A DNA stretch of 64,000 nt, taken from assembly GCA_027864655.1 (NCBI GenBank), contig JAQAZG010000004.1, positions 124,001-188,000 on the forward strand, written 5' to 3'. The notes under the pieces are model-generated. The model did no database searches. It worked only from the letters and a program-made list of their open reading frames with translations, and was not told where the DNA came from. Positions 9,294 to 18,589 of this stretch are shown here, piece by piece (the first letter of the stretch is position 1; each line of letters opens with the position of its first letter). Made by a program: the position numbers and the translations under genes. This DNA comes from Oleispirillum naphthae (GTDB lineage: Bacteria > Pseudomonadota > Alphaproteobacteria > Rhodospirillales > Rhodospirillaceae).

Positions 9294-10220
9294 ATGAGTC
9301 CACGATCGAGCGATTTCCCATTCGTTTCCATGCTCCGCGCGGCGTTTGCCGCGGAAGCGCCGTATTTCGTGAACTCGTTCGACCGTGCCGCGGCGATGTT
9401 CGGTGAAGAATGGGCGCGGAACTTCGAAGTCACCCTCCGGGAGCTTCTCGGCGCCGAACCGGCGGTCACCGCCGCGGTGCAGGGCTATGCCGACTTCGCC
9501 ATGGATGCCCTGCGGCTGCATAAGCGTTTCGAAAAGACCGGGGAGTACGAGGCGAAGAGTTATGCGGATGCGAGTTCCGAGGTTTATCTCAACGCCGGCT
9601 ACATGAACGACCTCTACCTGCCCGGGATCATGCTGTCGCACTTTCTTTGGCCGCACCACTACCGCCAGAGGCTGTTCTTCGAGGCGAACTTTCTGCCCGA
9701 GATGTCCGCCAAAGCCGGTTCCGCCAGGTTCGCCGAGATCGGTACGGGCACGGGATATTATTCGCGCCTTGCGCTGACGCGCGTCGCAGACAGCCGCTGC
9801 GACGGTTTCGACATCAGCCCTTCCTCGGCGGCGTACACCCGGCGCCAATGGCAGGCCTTCGGCGTGGAGGAGCGGGCGGCGCTGCACCTGAAGGACATCA
9901 CCCGCGAGGCTCCTGCGGGGGAATTCGACTGGGCGGTTTCGGTCGAGGTGCTCGAGCATCTGGAGGATCCCACCGGCTTTCTTGCCGCGATTCACCGGAT
10001 GATGAGGCCAGAGGGGAAGGCGTTCATCACCGCTGCCCTGAATGCGCCGAACGCCGACCACATCTACCTCTACCGCCATCCCGACGAGGTGCGGCGGCAG
10101 CTCGAAGAGGTCGGCTTCACCATCGAACAATACTATTTCGGGTCCGCCTACAGGCCCCGGACTGCGGGCGTCCCCGTTCCGGAATCGGCGGCTTTCATCG
10201 TTTCGCGGGGAGAACCATGA
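9294..10220 (+). CDS. SAM-dependent methyltransferase (class I), linked to the ACP/FkbH cassette
   Basis: 308 residues from ATG 9294 (MSPRSSDFPF); the frame stays open to ATG 9186, but the extra 36 residues look like non-coding proline/arginine-rich translation. The SAM-binding motif is FAEIGTGTGYYS, followed by the acidic residue in CDGFDISP and a post-motif VSVEVLEHLEDP. This is the methyltransferase 11/23 fold. It overlaps the acyl carrier protein gene by 4 bases, so it probably acts in the same step. FkbG-type O-methylation of an ACP-bound glyceryl or hydroxyacyl group is one possibility and sugar O-methylation another. The substrate is not determined. Confidence 0.82.
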   Translation: MSPRSSDFPFVSMLRAAFAAEAPYFVNSFDRAAAMFGEEWARNFEVTLRELLGAEPAVTAAVQGYADFAMDALRLHKRFEKTGEYEAKSYADASSEVYLNAGYMNDLYLPGIMLSHFLWPHHYRQRLFFEANFLPEMSAKAGSARFAEIGTGTGYYSRLALTRVADSRCDGFDISPSSAAYTRRQWQAFGVEERAALHLKDITREAPAGEFDWAVSVEVLEHLEDPTGFLAAIHRMMRPEGKAFITAALNAPNADHIYLYRHPDEVRRQLEEVGFTIEQYYFGSAYRPRTAGVPVPESAAFIVSRGEP

Positions 10221-10474
10221 ACGACTTCGAAAAACTGCTGGGCGTCTTCCGCGTTACCTTCGGCAAGCCGGACTTGGACCTTCGCCCGAGCCTGTCGGCG
10301 GCGGATGTCGATAACTGGGATTCCTTCAACCACATCAATCTGATCATCGCCATCGAGGAAGCCTTCGGCGTGCGGCTGAAGACGCGCGAGGTCAACTCGA
10401 TGAAGAACGTCGGCGACCTTGTCGGTATCCTTAACGGCAAGGGCGCCGCGATCGCATGGCCGACTTCGGCCTGA
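10217..10474 (+). CDS. Acyl carrier protein
   Basis: 85 residues. The phosphopantetheine attachment serine is S36 in WDSFNHI, a DSF variant of the usual DSL that is common in carriers paired with FkbH-like proteins. The rest is an acidic four-helix ACP pattern (INLIIAIEEAFGVRL). It overlaps the methyltransferase upstream by 4 bases and the FkbH gene downstream by 19. It should carry an acyl group as a phosphopantetheine thioester for transfer to a sugar. It is not the housekeeping AcpP, which lies in a fatty-acid cluster and has DSL. Confidence 0.9.
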   Translation: MNDFEKLLGVFRVTFGKPDLDLRPSLSAADVDNWDSFNHINLIIAIEEAFGVRLKTREVNSMKNVGDLVGILNGKGAAIAWPTSA

Positions 10475-12186
10475 CGCATGCTGCCATGAGCGCCATACAG
10501 CAGAACCCTCAGTCCTCCGCCGTTCCAAGCTACAGCTGCGCACGGGCGGCGGTTGAACGGCTGCCTGCGCATCCGGGAAAGCGCCTGCGTATCGTTCTCG
10601 GCGGCAACTGCACGATGGATTTCCTGATTCCCGGATTGAAGCTGGCCCTGGCGGATGAAGGATACGGCTGCGACGTCGCGCCGGCGTCCTTCGACGGTTG
10701 GATTCCCGAGGCCCTTTCCGGGAGCGTCGAGGCGGACGTTTGGGTCGTCTGGGTCTCGACGATGGGGGTATCGGTCGGCGGATCGGATCGGCGCAGCCTG
10801 CCGGTCGCGGCGATTGCCGAGGCGGCGTCGGCGATTCTGAAGCGTGGGCAGAAACTGATTTTTCTGCTGCCCGAGGCCGCTGTCGAAGAGGATGACCCCG
10901 CCTCGCCGGTTGCGGCCTGGCGTCGCGGTCTGTGCGAGACGCTGCGGCAGGCGCTTCCTTCGGGAACCGTGACGGTCGATCCGGACTGCCTGCAGCGCCG
11001 CCTGGGGATCGATCGCTGGCATGCCGGACGCTACTGGAGCACCGCCAAAGCTCCCTGCCACCCCGATGCGATGACCGCGCTCGGGGCCGAGGTCGCGGTC
11101 ACCATCGCCCGCTGTCTTGCGCCGCGGATCAAGGCGGTGGTGGTCGATCTCGACAATACCCTGTGGGACGGCGTGGTCGGCGAGGACGGGGTCGAGAACC
11201 TCGAACTCGACGCCAATGCCGCCGGGCGGCCGCACCTGCACCTGCAGCGTTTCCTCAAGGATCTGTCCCTGCGGGGGGTGCCGCTCGCCGTGGTTTCGAA
11301 GAACAACCGGGACGATGCCGTCCGCCCCTTCCTGGAACGGCCCGAGATGATTCTGCGGCTGGACGATTTCGTCGCCTTCGAGGCGTCCTGGGAACACAAA
11401 TCCGCGGTCATCGCCCGCCTTGTCGATCGTCTGTCGCTGTTGCCCTCGGCGGTTTGTTTCCTCGACGATTCGCCGCGTGAACGCGCCGAGGTCCGCGCGG
11501 CGTTGCCCGAGCTTGCGGTGTTCGAGCTGGATGACGACCCGGAGTTGTGGGTCGATCAGCTGGTGCGCTCCCGCCTGTTCGCCATTCCCGCCGTCGGCAA
11601 CGACGATGCCCTGCGGGTCAAGGACTACCGGGCCGAGATCGCGCGGCGCCGGGCCGCCGACGAAATGGGGGTCGAGGCGTTTTTGAGCGGCCTCGAAATG
11701 AAGCTGCGGCCGATGCGGATCGACGCGCGGACCTTTCCGCGCGTGGTGTCGCTGGTGCACAAGACCAATCAGTTCAACCTCACCAACCGTCGGCACGGCC
11801 CGGCCGCGATCAAGACCCTGGTCGATGCGCCGGAGAACTACGCCTATTGCTTCGAGGCGTCCGACCGCTTCGGACCGGCGGGCATCGTCGGCGTGCTGAT
11901 CGCGACGCCGGAAGGCGGCGGCTGCGTTCTCGACACCTGGCTGCTGTCCTGCCGGGTTCTCAGCCGCGGTTTCGAATTCGCCATGATCGAGCATCTGCAG
12001 GCGTGGCTGGCCGCGCACGGGGGGGTGCGGGTGATCGCCCCGTGGAACCGCAGCGGCAAGAACGCCTTGCTCGGCCCGGTGCTGGACGGTATGGGTTTCA
12101 CGCCGGACGGCGAGGTCTTCGTGGCTTGCCCGCCGGCGGTTCCCGCCCATCATTGCATGATCGTCGAGGATACGCCGTGTTTCTGA
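10456..12186 (+). CDS. FkbH-like HAD-superfamily (subfamily IIIC) acyl-loading protein
   Basis: 576 residues from ATG 10456, which has a weak AAGGG about 13 bases upstream; ATG 10486 is the alternative. The N-terminal part has GGNCTMDFL, an SGNH-like opening. The HAD motif DLDNTLWDG begins at D231, with nucleophile D231 and D233. Then come VSKNN and FLDDSPRERAEV, and the C-terminal GNAT-like domain has KTNQFNLTNRR. In known systems FkbH-type proteins take 1,3-bisphosphoglycerate and load a glyceryl group onto an ACP. Here it sits between an ACP and a MaoC protein, so it probably makes a glycerate- or lactate-like acyl-ACP for glycan acylation. The exact acyl group is inference. Confidence 0.9.
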   Translation: MADFGLTHAAMSAIQQNPQSSAVPSYSCARAAVERLPAHPGKRLRIVLGGNCTMDFLIPGLKLALADEGYGCDVAPASFDGWIPEALSGSVEADVWVVWVSTMGVSVGGSDRRSLPVAAIAEAASAILKRGQKLIFLLPEAAVEEDDPASPVAAWRRGLCETLRQALPSGTVTVDPDCLQRRLGIDRWHAGRYWSTAKAPCHPDAMTALGAEVAVTIARCLAPRIKAVVVDLDNTLWDGVVGEDGVENLELDANAAGRPHLHLQRFLKDLSLRGVPLAVVSKNNRDDAVRPFLERPEMILRLDDFVAFEASWEHKSAVIARLVDRLSLLPSAVCFLDDSPRERAEVRAALPELAVFELDDDPELWVDQLVRSRLFAIPAVGNDDALRVKDYRAEIARRRAADEMGVEAFLSGLEMKLRPMRIDARTFPRVVSLVHKTNQFNLTNRRHGPAAIKTLVDAPENYAYCFEASDRFGPAGIVGVLIATPEGGGCVLDTWLLSCRVLSRGFEFAMIEHLQAWLAAHGGVRVIAPWNRSGKNALLGPVLDGMGFTPDGEVFVACPPAVPAHHCMIVEDTPCF

Positions 12187-12599
12187 CCCTGAACGACATC
12201 CGGGAAGGCATGGAGGCGACGGCGAGCGTTTGCCTCGACGACGAGGCGGTGAACCGCTTCATCGGCCTGACCGGGGACGAAGCGCCGATCCATGTCGATG
12301 CGCAAGCCGCCATGGCGATGGGGCTCCCCGGCCGGGTGGTCCACGGCCTGCTCGCCGCCGCGCCGCTGTCCCGCATTCTCGGCATGCAGTTGCCCGGCCC
12401 GCGGACCGTCATCCAGTCCCTGCGCCTGGATTACCGGAAGCCGGTGCCGGTCGGTTCGACCGTCCTCTACCGCGTCACGGTGAAGCGCGTCGTCAGCGCG
12501 GTGAAGACCGTGATTCTGGAGGTCCGTGCCGAAATCGGCGGAGAGGTGGCGATCGACGGCACCGCGCAATGCACTTTTCCGGCTGGGGACGATGACTAG
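12177..12599 (+). CDS. MaoC-like (R)-specific hydratase/dehydratase
   Basis: 140 residues from GTG 12177, overlapping the FkbH stop by 10 bases. There is no in-frame ATG before residue 12, so GTG is preferred. The hot-dog fold active-site signature appears as TGDEAPIHVD, with the catalytic Asp and His of the GDxNPxH consensus, followed by GRVVHGLL. The family adds or removes water on enoyl or hydroxyacyl thioesters. Placed beside ACP and FkbH, it likely dehydrates or hydrates the carrier-bound acyl group. It is coupled to the next gene by an 8-base overlap. Confidence 0.87.
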   Translation: MFLTLNDIREGMEATASVCLDDEAVNRFIGLTGDEAPIHVDAQAAMAMGLPGRVVHGLLAAAPLSRILGMQLPGPRTVIQSLRLDYRKPVPVGSTVLYRVTVKRVVSAVKTVILEVRAEIGGEVAIDGTAQCTFPAGDDD

Positions 12600-14010
12600 C
12601 CGGCGCCTTTCCCCTTTTTTGCTCCTGCGTTCGGCGGAATTCCTGTTGGCGGCGGCGGTGCTGCTGTTCTTCCTTTGGAATCTGCGCCGTCTGCAGGGGC
12701 GGTTGGATCTCGGCGTCTGGGCCGTACAGATCTTCATCCCCTTCGCCGTCACCGTCGTTTCCGCGCTGCTTTGGCGGCTGCGCCGTCCGCTGTTCGGGAT
12801 CGCCTTCCTGCTGGCGGCGATCGGCGGCGGCGAACTCTTTTGCGCCCTGCTTTGGCCGCCGTTGCCGCCGCTCTCCCAAAACTACCGGACGTCCGGAGAA
12901 TGGCTGGACTATCTCGATGCGCGGTCGGCCAAGCTCGGCGTCAAGAAAGGGGTATTCGACCGGCGTTCGATGGCCCGGGTGGTCCGCGACCTTCGAAAGG
13001 AAGGGGTGGAAGCCTATCTCTGGCGTTCGCGGGAAGTGGTGACCCTGGGCAATGGGCAGCGGGTGCTCTTTTCCGGCGCGCTGCCGTACTCTCTGGCCGT
13101 GCATTGCAACGAGGAGGGAGCCTGGGTCACTACGCGCACCGACCGTTACGGCTTCCGCAACCCGGACGCATTGTGGGATGCGGCGCCGCCGATCGATGCG
13201 CTGTTCGTCGGCGGCTCGCCGGTCGAGGGGGCCTGCCGCCCCGATGGGGAGACCTTCATCGACGTTTTCCGCGAGCGCTTTCCCCTGACCCTGGGTCTGG
13301 GCAACGGCGTGATCCAGGCCTCGGCGCAGAAGCTGGCGTTCTACGCGCCGAAGTATCGGCCGCGGCATATCTTCGTGCTGTTCAACTTTCCGTACCTTGC
13401 CATGGTCGATGCCCCCTTGCCCGCGGCGACGCCGTATGAGGAACTCGCCCCGGAGCTGCGCAAGGAGGCGGTCGAACGCAATCGCGTCCGGAACGGACTG
13501 GAGGGGGAGAGGCTGGACGCAGCGATCGCCAAGTTCGATGCCGACCTGATCGAGAAGCGGCGGCTGTCCCGGTTGTCGGCGTTCGGCCGCGCAACGGAAG
13601 CGGCGCGCGCGGCGATCGCCAGGGACGGGTTCGTCGCGTTCGCCCTCGATCGCCTGCGCCTGCGCAGTCTCAAATGGCATTACATCGGCTACGTTCCCCG
13701 GCCGGGCATGGCGCCGGCCGCCGCCGGACTGTCGTGGCCTTCGGTGGAACGGGTCATGGCGGAGCTGGCCGGGATCGCCCGAACCTCGGGGTCCCGCCTG
13801 CATCTCATCGGCTATTGCCGGCTGGGCGGAGACTGTCTGACGCCGGAGGCCGCCGCCACCCTGCGCGCCATGGGCCGACGCATGGGGTTCGATCTCATCG
13901 ACGTCGGGGAAATGACCCAGCGGAATCCGGACATGCTGGTCGTCCATCCGACGCGGCAGGGATCGCGCGAGATCGCCGAGCGCCTGATCCGCGACATCGG
14001 CGGCAGGTAG
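12592..14010 (+). CDS. Membrane-anchored SGNH-hydrolase-like protein, partner of MBOAT 1
   Basis: 472 residues from ATG 12592. Three hydrophobic segments lie near residues 10-30, 43-62 and 70-90; the rest should face the periplasm. The soluble part has FVGGSPVEG, which fits SGNH block I with its serine. Near the C-terminus, DMLVVHPTRQG fits the D-x-x-H block loosely. Such proteins often pair with MBOAT acyltransferases, where they pass or hydrolyse acyl groups (compare AlgJ/AlgX and PatB). The MBOAT gene follows after 7 bases. The SGNH call is from motif reading only and catalysis is uncertain. Confidence 0.65.
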   Translation: MTSRRLSPFLLLRSAEFLLAAAVLLFFLWNLRRLQGRLDLGVWAVQIFIPFAVTVVSALLWRLRRPLFGIAFLLAAIGGGELFCALLWPPLPPLSQNYRTSGEWLDYLDARSAKLGVKKGVFDRRSMARVVRDLRKEGVEAYLWRSREVVTLGNGQRVLFSGALPYSLAVHCNEEGAWVTTRTDRYGFRNPDALWDAAPPIDALFVGGSPVEGACRPDGETFIDVFRERFPLTLGLGNGVIQASAQKLAFYAPKYRPRHIFVLFNFPYLAMVDAPLPAATPYEELAPELRKEAVERNRVRNGLEGERLDAAIAKFDADLIEKRRLSRLSAFGRATEAARAAIARDGFVAFALDRLRLRSLKWHYIGYVPRPGMAPAAAGLSWPSVERVMAELAGIARTSGSRLHLIGYCRLGGDCLTPEAAATLRAMGRRMGFDLIDVGEMTQRNPDMLVVHPTRQGSREIAERLIRDIGGR

Positions 14011-14017
14011 GGCGGAA

Positions 14018-15475
14018 ATGGTCTACTCCACGTGCACCTTCGCCCTCTTCTTCATCGCCGTCGCGGCCTGGTTTTTCGCGTTGCGCGATGCGCGCGCGCA
14101 GCGCGGCCTGCTGATTTTCGCGTCCGCGTATTTCCTGTCCTTCACCGATCTCGGCAGTCTGGCCGTCGCCGCCGCCGTCCTGCTGTGCGCCGGGCTGGCC
14201 CTGCGGGCCAACCGGTCTGCCGTTCTGCGCACGCCGGTGCTGGCGGCGATCGTCACCGCGCTGGTCTGCAACCTGATGTTCTTCAAATTCCGCAGCTATC
14301 TGCCCGATTTCGAGGCCGCCTGGCTGCCGGATGCCCTGAGGACCAAGTGGCTCATTCCTCTCGGCATCAGCTTCTACACCTTCCAGGTGATCGGCGCGCT
14401 GATCGACGCGCATGGCCGCGCCGATACGGTCGGGGCCACCCGCCTGGGGCTGTTCGTGGGGTTCTTTCCGCATCTGATCGCCGGGCCGATCTGCAAGATA
14501 CGCATGTTGCTGCCGCAGTTCGACGGGGTGAAACGGCCGCAACTGCGGAGCCTGGCGATCGGCACCAATCTCTTCGCGATCGGCTTCGCGAAAAAGATTC
14601 TCGTCGCCGACCCCCTGGGGACGGCGTTCGCCGATGTCTGGGCCGACCCGTCGCCGCATTCGTCCGTGGCGATATTCTGCGCCGCGCTGGCCTTCTATCT
14701 TCAGGTCTACGCGGATTTTTCGGGGTATACGGACATGGGGCGGGGCATCGCCCGCATCCTCGGCTTCAGGCTGCCGGTGAATTTCCGCGGTCCCTATCTG
14801 TCGTTCTCGCCGCTCGAGTTCTGGCAACGCTGGCATATCTCCCTCACCGACTGGTTCCGCAACTACCTCTACCATCCCGCCGCCCTGATGCTGGCGCGGC
14901 GGCTGAGGACGCATCTGTGGCGCAGAATCGCCCTCGGGGGGCTGGTGCTGGCGATCATGTCGGTGATCGGCCTGTGGCACGGGGCGGCGCCCCGTTTCGT
15001 TCTCTTCGGGGCCGTGCAGGGGGTTCTGATCCTGCTCTGGCAGATGGCCGCCCGGGGGCGGGCGCCGCGCGGCGTCTGGCGGCGTGCGGCCTGCGTGGCG
15101 GTTTTTCAGACCGTTCTCTGCCTGTCGTATCTGGTGTTCCGGGCGGAAACTCCCGCGGCGACGCTATCGATGCTGCATTCCCTTTTCACCCTGGCGGCGG
15201 GCCAGGGGGTCTCGGCCGAGGCGCTTTCGGTGCTGGGGTTCGGTTTCGCCGCGGTGTTCGCCTGCCAGGCGGTCGAGTTCACCGCGACGCGGCGGGCGGT
15301 CAGCCGCGTGCTGTGCGGAATTCGCCGCTCCTGCGCGGTGTGGGGGATCACGCTTGCCGTCCTCGCCTGCGGCATGGGCTACAAGACCGTGATTCTGGAC
15401 CAGGAGATACGCCTGCCCGGGCATGCGGCGGTGGAAAAAGGCAACCTGAACAAGTTCATATATTTCGATTTCTGA
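14018..15475 (+). CDS. MBOAT-family membrane O-acyltransferase 1
   Basis: 485 residues with about 10-12 hydrophobic spans. Family motifs are IPLGISFYTFQ, DFSGYTDMGRG, WHISLTDWFRNYLY and the catalytic-histidine region GLWHGAAPR. MBOAT proteins such as AlgI move an acyl group across the inner membrane onto a polysaccharide. The position directly after ACP, FkbH, MaoC and SGNH genes suggests the donor is the cassette's acyl-ACP, but the family can also use other thioesters. A 209-base gap follows before the next gene. Confidence 0.9.
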   Translation: MVYSTCTFALFFIAVAAWFFALRDARAQRGLLIFASAYFLSFTDLGSLAVAAAVLLCAGLALRANRSAVLRTPVLAAIVTALVCNLMFFKFRSYLPDFEAAWLPDALRTKWLIPLGISFYTFQVIGALIDAHGRADTVGATRLGLFVGFFPHLIAGPICKIRMLLPQFDGVKRPQLRSLAIGTNLFAIGFAKKILVADPLGTAFADVWADPSPHSSVAIFCAALAFYLQVYADFSGYTDMGRGIARILGFRLPVNFRGPYLSFSPLEFWQRWHISLTDWFRNYLYHPAALMLARRLRTHLWRRIALGGLVLAIMSVIGLWHGAAPRFVLFGAVQGVLILLWQMAARGRAPRGVWRRAACVAVFQTVLCLSYLVFRAETPAATLSMLHSLFTLAAGQGVSAEALSVLGFGFAAVFACQAVEFTATRRAVSRVLCGIRRSCAVWGITLAVLACGMGYKTVILDQEIRLPGHAAVEKGNLNKFIYFDF

Positions 15476-15684
15476 TTTTTTCGGCGTCGCGCGGGATCGG
15501 GCTCCGATGGCGGCCTGATTGTTGATGACTCGTTCGAAGGCGTCCTGCTACCCTCCGACCGCGAAGGCCCCCCGCGGCGAGGATGGCGGCAACCCGACGA
15601 AGACGAGACCTTTTCCTTTTCCGAGGACGGGCATGATGGCGGACACGAAAGATAGAGATACGGAACTGTCGCGGGCCTTCGACG

Positions 15685-16680
15685 ATGTCGGGACGGGAGT
15701 ATTCGGCTTTGCCTGCATCCGCGCGTGACGACCGCCTCGTCGTCGTCACGGCGGGCGAGGCGGACCGCCTGAGGGCGTTCGAGAACGACGGCCTGCTCCC
15801 CGCCAACCGGCGCTGGCTGGCCGCCTGCCTGCGGGCCTATGGCCTCAGCGCGGCGCTCTGGCGGCAGGACGGCGCGGTGACGCCCTTCCTCAAGGTCGGC
15901 CGGGCGTGGGTCTGCCTGCCGTTCACCCACTATGCCGAGGTCGATGCCGCTGGCGCGTCGGCTGCGGCGGACGGGCTGCGGCGGTGCCGGCCGGACGCGC
16001 CGGTGGAGCTGCGCACGGCGGAGCCGCCGCCGGACGCCGCCGCCGAGGCCGAGTACGACCGCTTCGTCCTCGATTGCTCCGCCGATGCCTGGGCGAACCT
16101 CTCCAGCCGCCACCGTGGCAAGATCCGCAAAGCGGAGCGCGATGGACTGCGCTTTTCCGTAGGGCCTTCCGAACTGGACGATTTCTACCGCCTCTACGCG
16201 CGGGCGATGCGCGACCTGGGGACGCCGCCGCATGCGCGGCGCTTCTTCGCCGAGTTGGCGGAGGCCCTGGGCGAGGGGATGACGGTGGCGACGGTGCGGG
16301 CGGGGGGGACCGTGGTGGCGGCGGCGGCGGCGACGGTGCGGGCGGGGGAAATGGTCAACGAGTGGGCCGCCCAGGCCGCCGCGCACGATGCCCCCTATCC
16401 CATGGATTTCCTCTATTGGCGGCTTTACGAACTGGCGGGCGAGCGGGGGTTGCACGGCCTGGACCTGGGGCGGGCGCTGCGCGGCGGCAGCCTGCACCGC
16501 TATAAAAATACTTGGCATGCGCGCGTCAGCCCCCTCTACTACCGCAGGGTCGGTTTTTCCGGCACCAGCCGCGAAAGCCGGGAGGGGCAGGGGGCACGCA
16601 TGGTTTCGGCGATCTGGAAGCGCCTGCCGGTTTCGCTCAGCAACCGGCTGGGCGGCCTGGTCCGCCGGTCGATCGCCTGA
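15685..16680 (+). CDS. FemAB/GNAT-like aminoacyl- or acyltransferase 1
   Basis: 331 residues from ATG 15685; there is no strong ribosome site. The diagnostic region is SSRHRGKIRKAERDGL near residue 140, matching the RxKIRKA helix of FemAB-related GNAT proteins. It is followed by the GNAT core and LHGLDLGRALRGGSLHRYK. No signal peptide is visible. Such proteins are found in exopolysaccharide loci, including XrtA/PEP-CTERM systems, and may attach an amino acid or acyl group to a sugar amine. It is followed after 16 bases by an AsnB homologue, a pairing repeated at 36523-39457. The true donor is unknown. Confidence 0.75.
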   Translation: MSGREYSALPASARDDRLVVVTAGEADRLRAFENDGLLPANRRWLAACLRAYGLSAALWRQDGAVTPFLKVGRAWVCLPFTHYAEVDAAGASAAADGLRRCRPDAPVELRTAEPPPDAAAEAEYDRFVLDCSADAWANLSSRHRGKIRKAERDGLRFSVGPSELDDFYRLYARAMRDLGTPPHARRFFAELAEALGEGMTVATVRAGGTVVAAAAATVRAGEMVNEWAAQAAAHDAPYPMDFLYWRLYELAGERGLHGLDLGRALRGGSLHRYKNTWHARVSPLYYRRVGFSGTSRESREGQGARMVSAIWKRLPVSLSNRLGGLVRRSIA

Positions 16681-16696
16681 TTCTGGGGGATAACGC

Positions 16697-18589
16697 ATGT
16701 GCGGCATTGCGGGACTGATCTCGAACATTCCCCCCGGCCCCCCGGATGAGGCGATGGTCCGCCGCATGTGCGGCCTGATGGCGCACCGCGGGCCGAACGA
16801 CGAATCGGTGCATTGCACGGGGTCCGCCGTGCTCGGCATGCGCCGTCTGTCGGTCATCGACCTCGCCACCGGGCGCCAGCCGATGTTCTCCCCCGACGGC
16901 AGAGTCGCGGTGGTGATGAACGGCGAGATCTACAACTACCGCGAGCTCCGTGCGCACTATGCGGCCAAGGGCTATCCCTTCCGAAGCCAGAGCGACACCG
17001 AGGTGCTGGTCCCCCTCTACCTCGAACACGGCGACGACTTCGTCCGCCATCTCAACGGGATGTTCGCCATCGCCCTCTACGATGCCGGGGCGGACCGGCT
17101 GCTGCTGGCGCGCGACCGGATGGGGGTGAAACCCCTGTTCCTCCGCCGGGAAGGCGGGAGGGTGCTGTTCTCTTCCGAACTCGCCGCGCTGCTGCCGGTG
17201 CTCGCAACCGTACCGGAGACCGACGCGGAGGCGCTGGACGTCTACTTCTCCCTCGGCTATTTCCCCGCCCCCCTCACCCCGTATGCGGGGGTGGAGCGGG
17301 TGCCGCCGGGCACCCTGGTCCGCATCGAGAAGGGCGAGGTCTCGTCGGAACGCTTCTGGTCGATGGCGTTCCGACCCGAGGCGATTTCCTTCGACGACGC
17401 GGTGGAGCGCCTCGTCCACGCCCTGCGCGCCTCGGTCGAGCGCCAGATGGTCAGCGACGTGCCGGTCGGCCTGTTCATGGGCGGCGGCCTGGACAGCGCG
17501 GCGGTGGCCTGGCTGGCGGCGCATGCGGCGGGCGGCCGGTTGAACGGCTTCACCGTCGGCTTCGACGAGGCCGCCTTCGACGAGACCCCGGCGGCGCGGC
17601 GCATCGCCGAGGTCTGCGGCATCGGCCTCACCGAATGCCGTCTCGACAACGCGCTGCTGGCGGAAATGCTGCCGCGGCGCATCGCGGCGCTCTCCGAGCC
17701 CTTCGTCTCGTGGACGAACTGTTCGATCCAGCTTCTCGCCGAGACCGCGCACGGGCGGGCCACCGTGGTTCTCACCGGCGCGGGCGGCGACGAGCTGTTC
17801 GGCGGCTATCCGACCCTCACCGCGCACAAGGCCCTCGCCACCGGGCTGCTGCCCCGCTGGGGGCTGGAGGCGGCGCGCCGCCTGTTCCCGCGCCTGCCCC
17901 TGTTCAAGGGGCGCACCGATCTCGATTTCGTCCTGCGGGCGACGACCGCGGCGATGCACCACCCGCCGGAACTGCGCTATGTGCTGTTCAAGCAACTGCT
18001 GACGCCGCAGGCGAAGGCGTCCGTCTATCGCCCCGGCTTCGCCGCGCAGCTTGCGGGGAACGCGACGGCGCGCGTGGTCGAGACCATGCTCGACGAAATC
18101 GCCGGTCACCGCGACGTCATCGACCGCCTGCTGTTCCTGGATTCCCGCATGTTCCTCGGCGGCTGCGTTTTGCACTCCTTCGACCACGCCACCATGGCGG
18201 CCTCGATCGAGGCGCGGGTGCCGATCCTCGACAATGAGATGATCGACCTGGCGCTGACCATTCCGCATGCCTACAAACACCGCCTGACCACCACCAAGCG
18301 GATTTTGCGCGCCGCCCTGTCGCGGGTGCTGCCCCCCGAGATCGTCAACCTGCCGAAGCTCGGCTTCTCCCTGCCGGTCGCCGACTGGATGCGCACCGGG
18401 CCGACCCGCGACCTGATGGACGAGATTTTCCTCGGCGAAGCGGCGCGGCGCGACCCCCTGCTCGACCCTGACGCGGTGGCGGCGCTGTACCGCGCCCATC
18501 TCGCCGGGTTCGACAATCACCGCGTGCTCGAAATGCTGGCCGGGTACTATCTGTGGCGGCGGACGCCGACAAAGGAGAAGCACCGATGA
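16697..18589 (+). CDS. Asparagine synthase-like amidotransferase, copy 2, altered PP-loop
   Basis: 630 residues. Cys2 (MCGIAG), AHRGPND, RRLSVID and NGEIYNY support an active glutaminase domain. The ATP pyrophosphatase motif reads GGGLDS at 262-267, with glycine where most homologues have the first serine of SGGxDS. The rest of the synthetase half (GAGGDELFGGYP, LPKLGFSLP) is kept, so activity is still plausible. It follows the FemAB-like gene by 16 bases and overlaps the next membrane protein gene by 4. Its likely role is amidation or amide-bond formation on the glycan or its precursor, by analogy with XrtA-type loci. Confidence 0.85.
   Translation: MCGIAGLISNIPPGPPDEAMVRRMCGLMAHRGPNDESVHCTGSAVLGMRRLSVIDLATGRQPMFSPDGRVAVVMNGEIYNYRELRAHYAAKGYPFRSQSDTEVLVPLYLEHGDDFVRHLNGMFAIALYDAGADRLLLARDRMGVKPLFLRREGGRVLFSSELAALLPVLATVPETDAEALDVYFSLGYFPAPLTPYAGVERVPPGTLVRIEKGEVSSERFWSMAFRPEAISFDDAVERLVHALRASVERQMVSDVPVGLFMGGGLDSAAVAWLAAHAAGGRLNGFTVGFDEAAFDETPAARRIAEVCGIGLTECRLDNALLAEMLPRRIAALSEPFVSWTNCSIQLLAETAHGRATVVLTGAGGDELFGGYPTLTAHKALATGLLPRWGLEAARRLFPRLPLFKGRTDLDFVLRATTAAMHHPPELRYVLFKQLLTPQAKASVYRPGFAAQLAGNATARVVETMLDEIAGHRDVIDRLLFLDSRMFLGGCVLHSFDHATMAASIEARVPILDNEMIDLALTIPHAYKHRLTTTKRILRAALSRVLPPEIVNLPKLGFSLPVADWMRTGPTRDLMDEIFLGEAARRDPLLDPDAVAALYRAHLAGFDNHRVLEMLAGYYLWRRTPTKEKHR

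Noticed and set aside
5371-9321. Very long open frame on the minus strand across the epimerase and glycosyltransferase genes
   Set aside because: It is a shadow caused by high-GC codons; the translation is rich in Arg, Pro and His with no domain, while the plus-strand genes have clear motifs and coupled starts.
15519-15728. Small frame in the gap before the FemAB-like gene
   Set aside because: Low-complexity translation, no ribosome site, and it overlaps the well-supported FemAB start.
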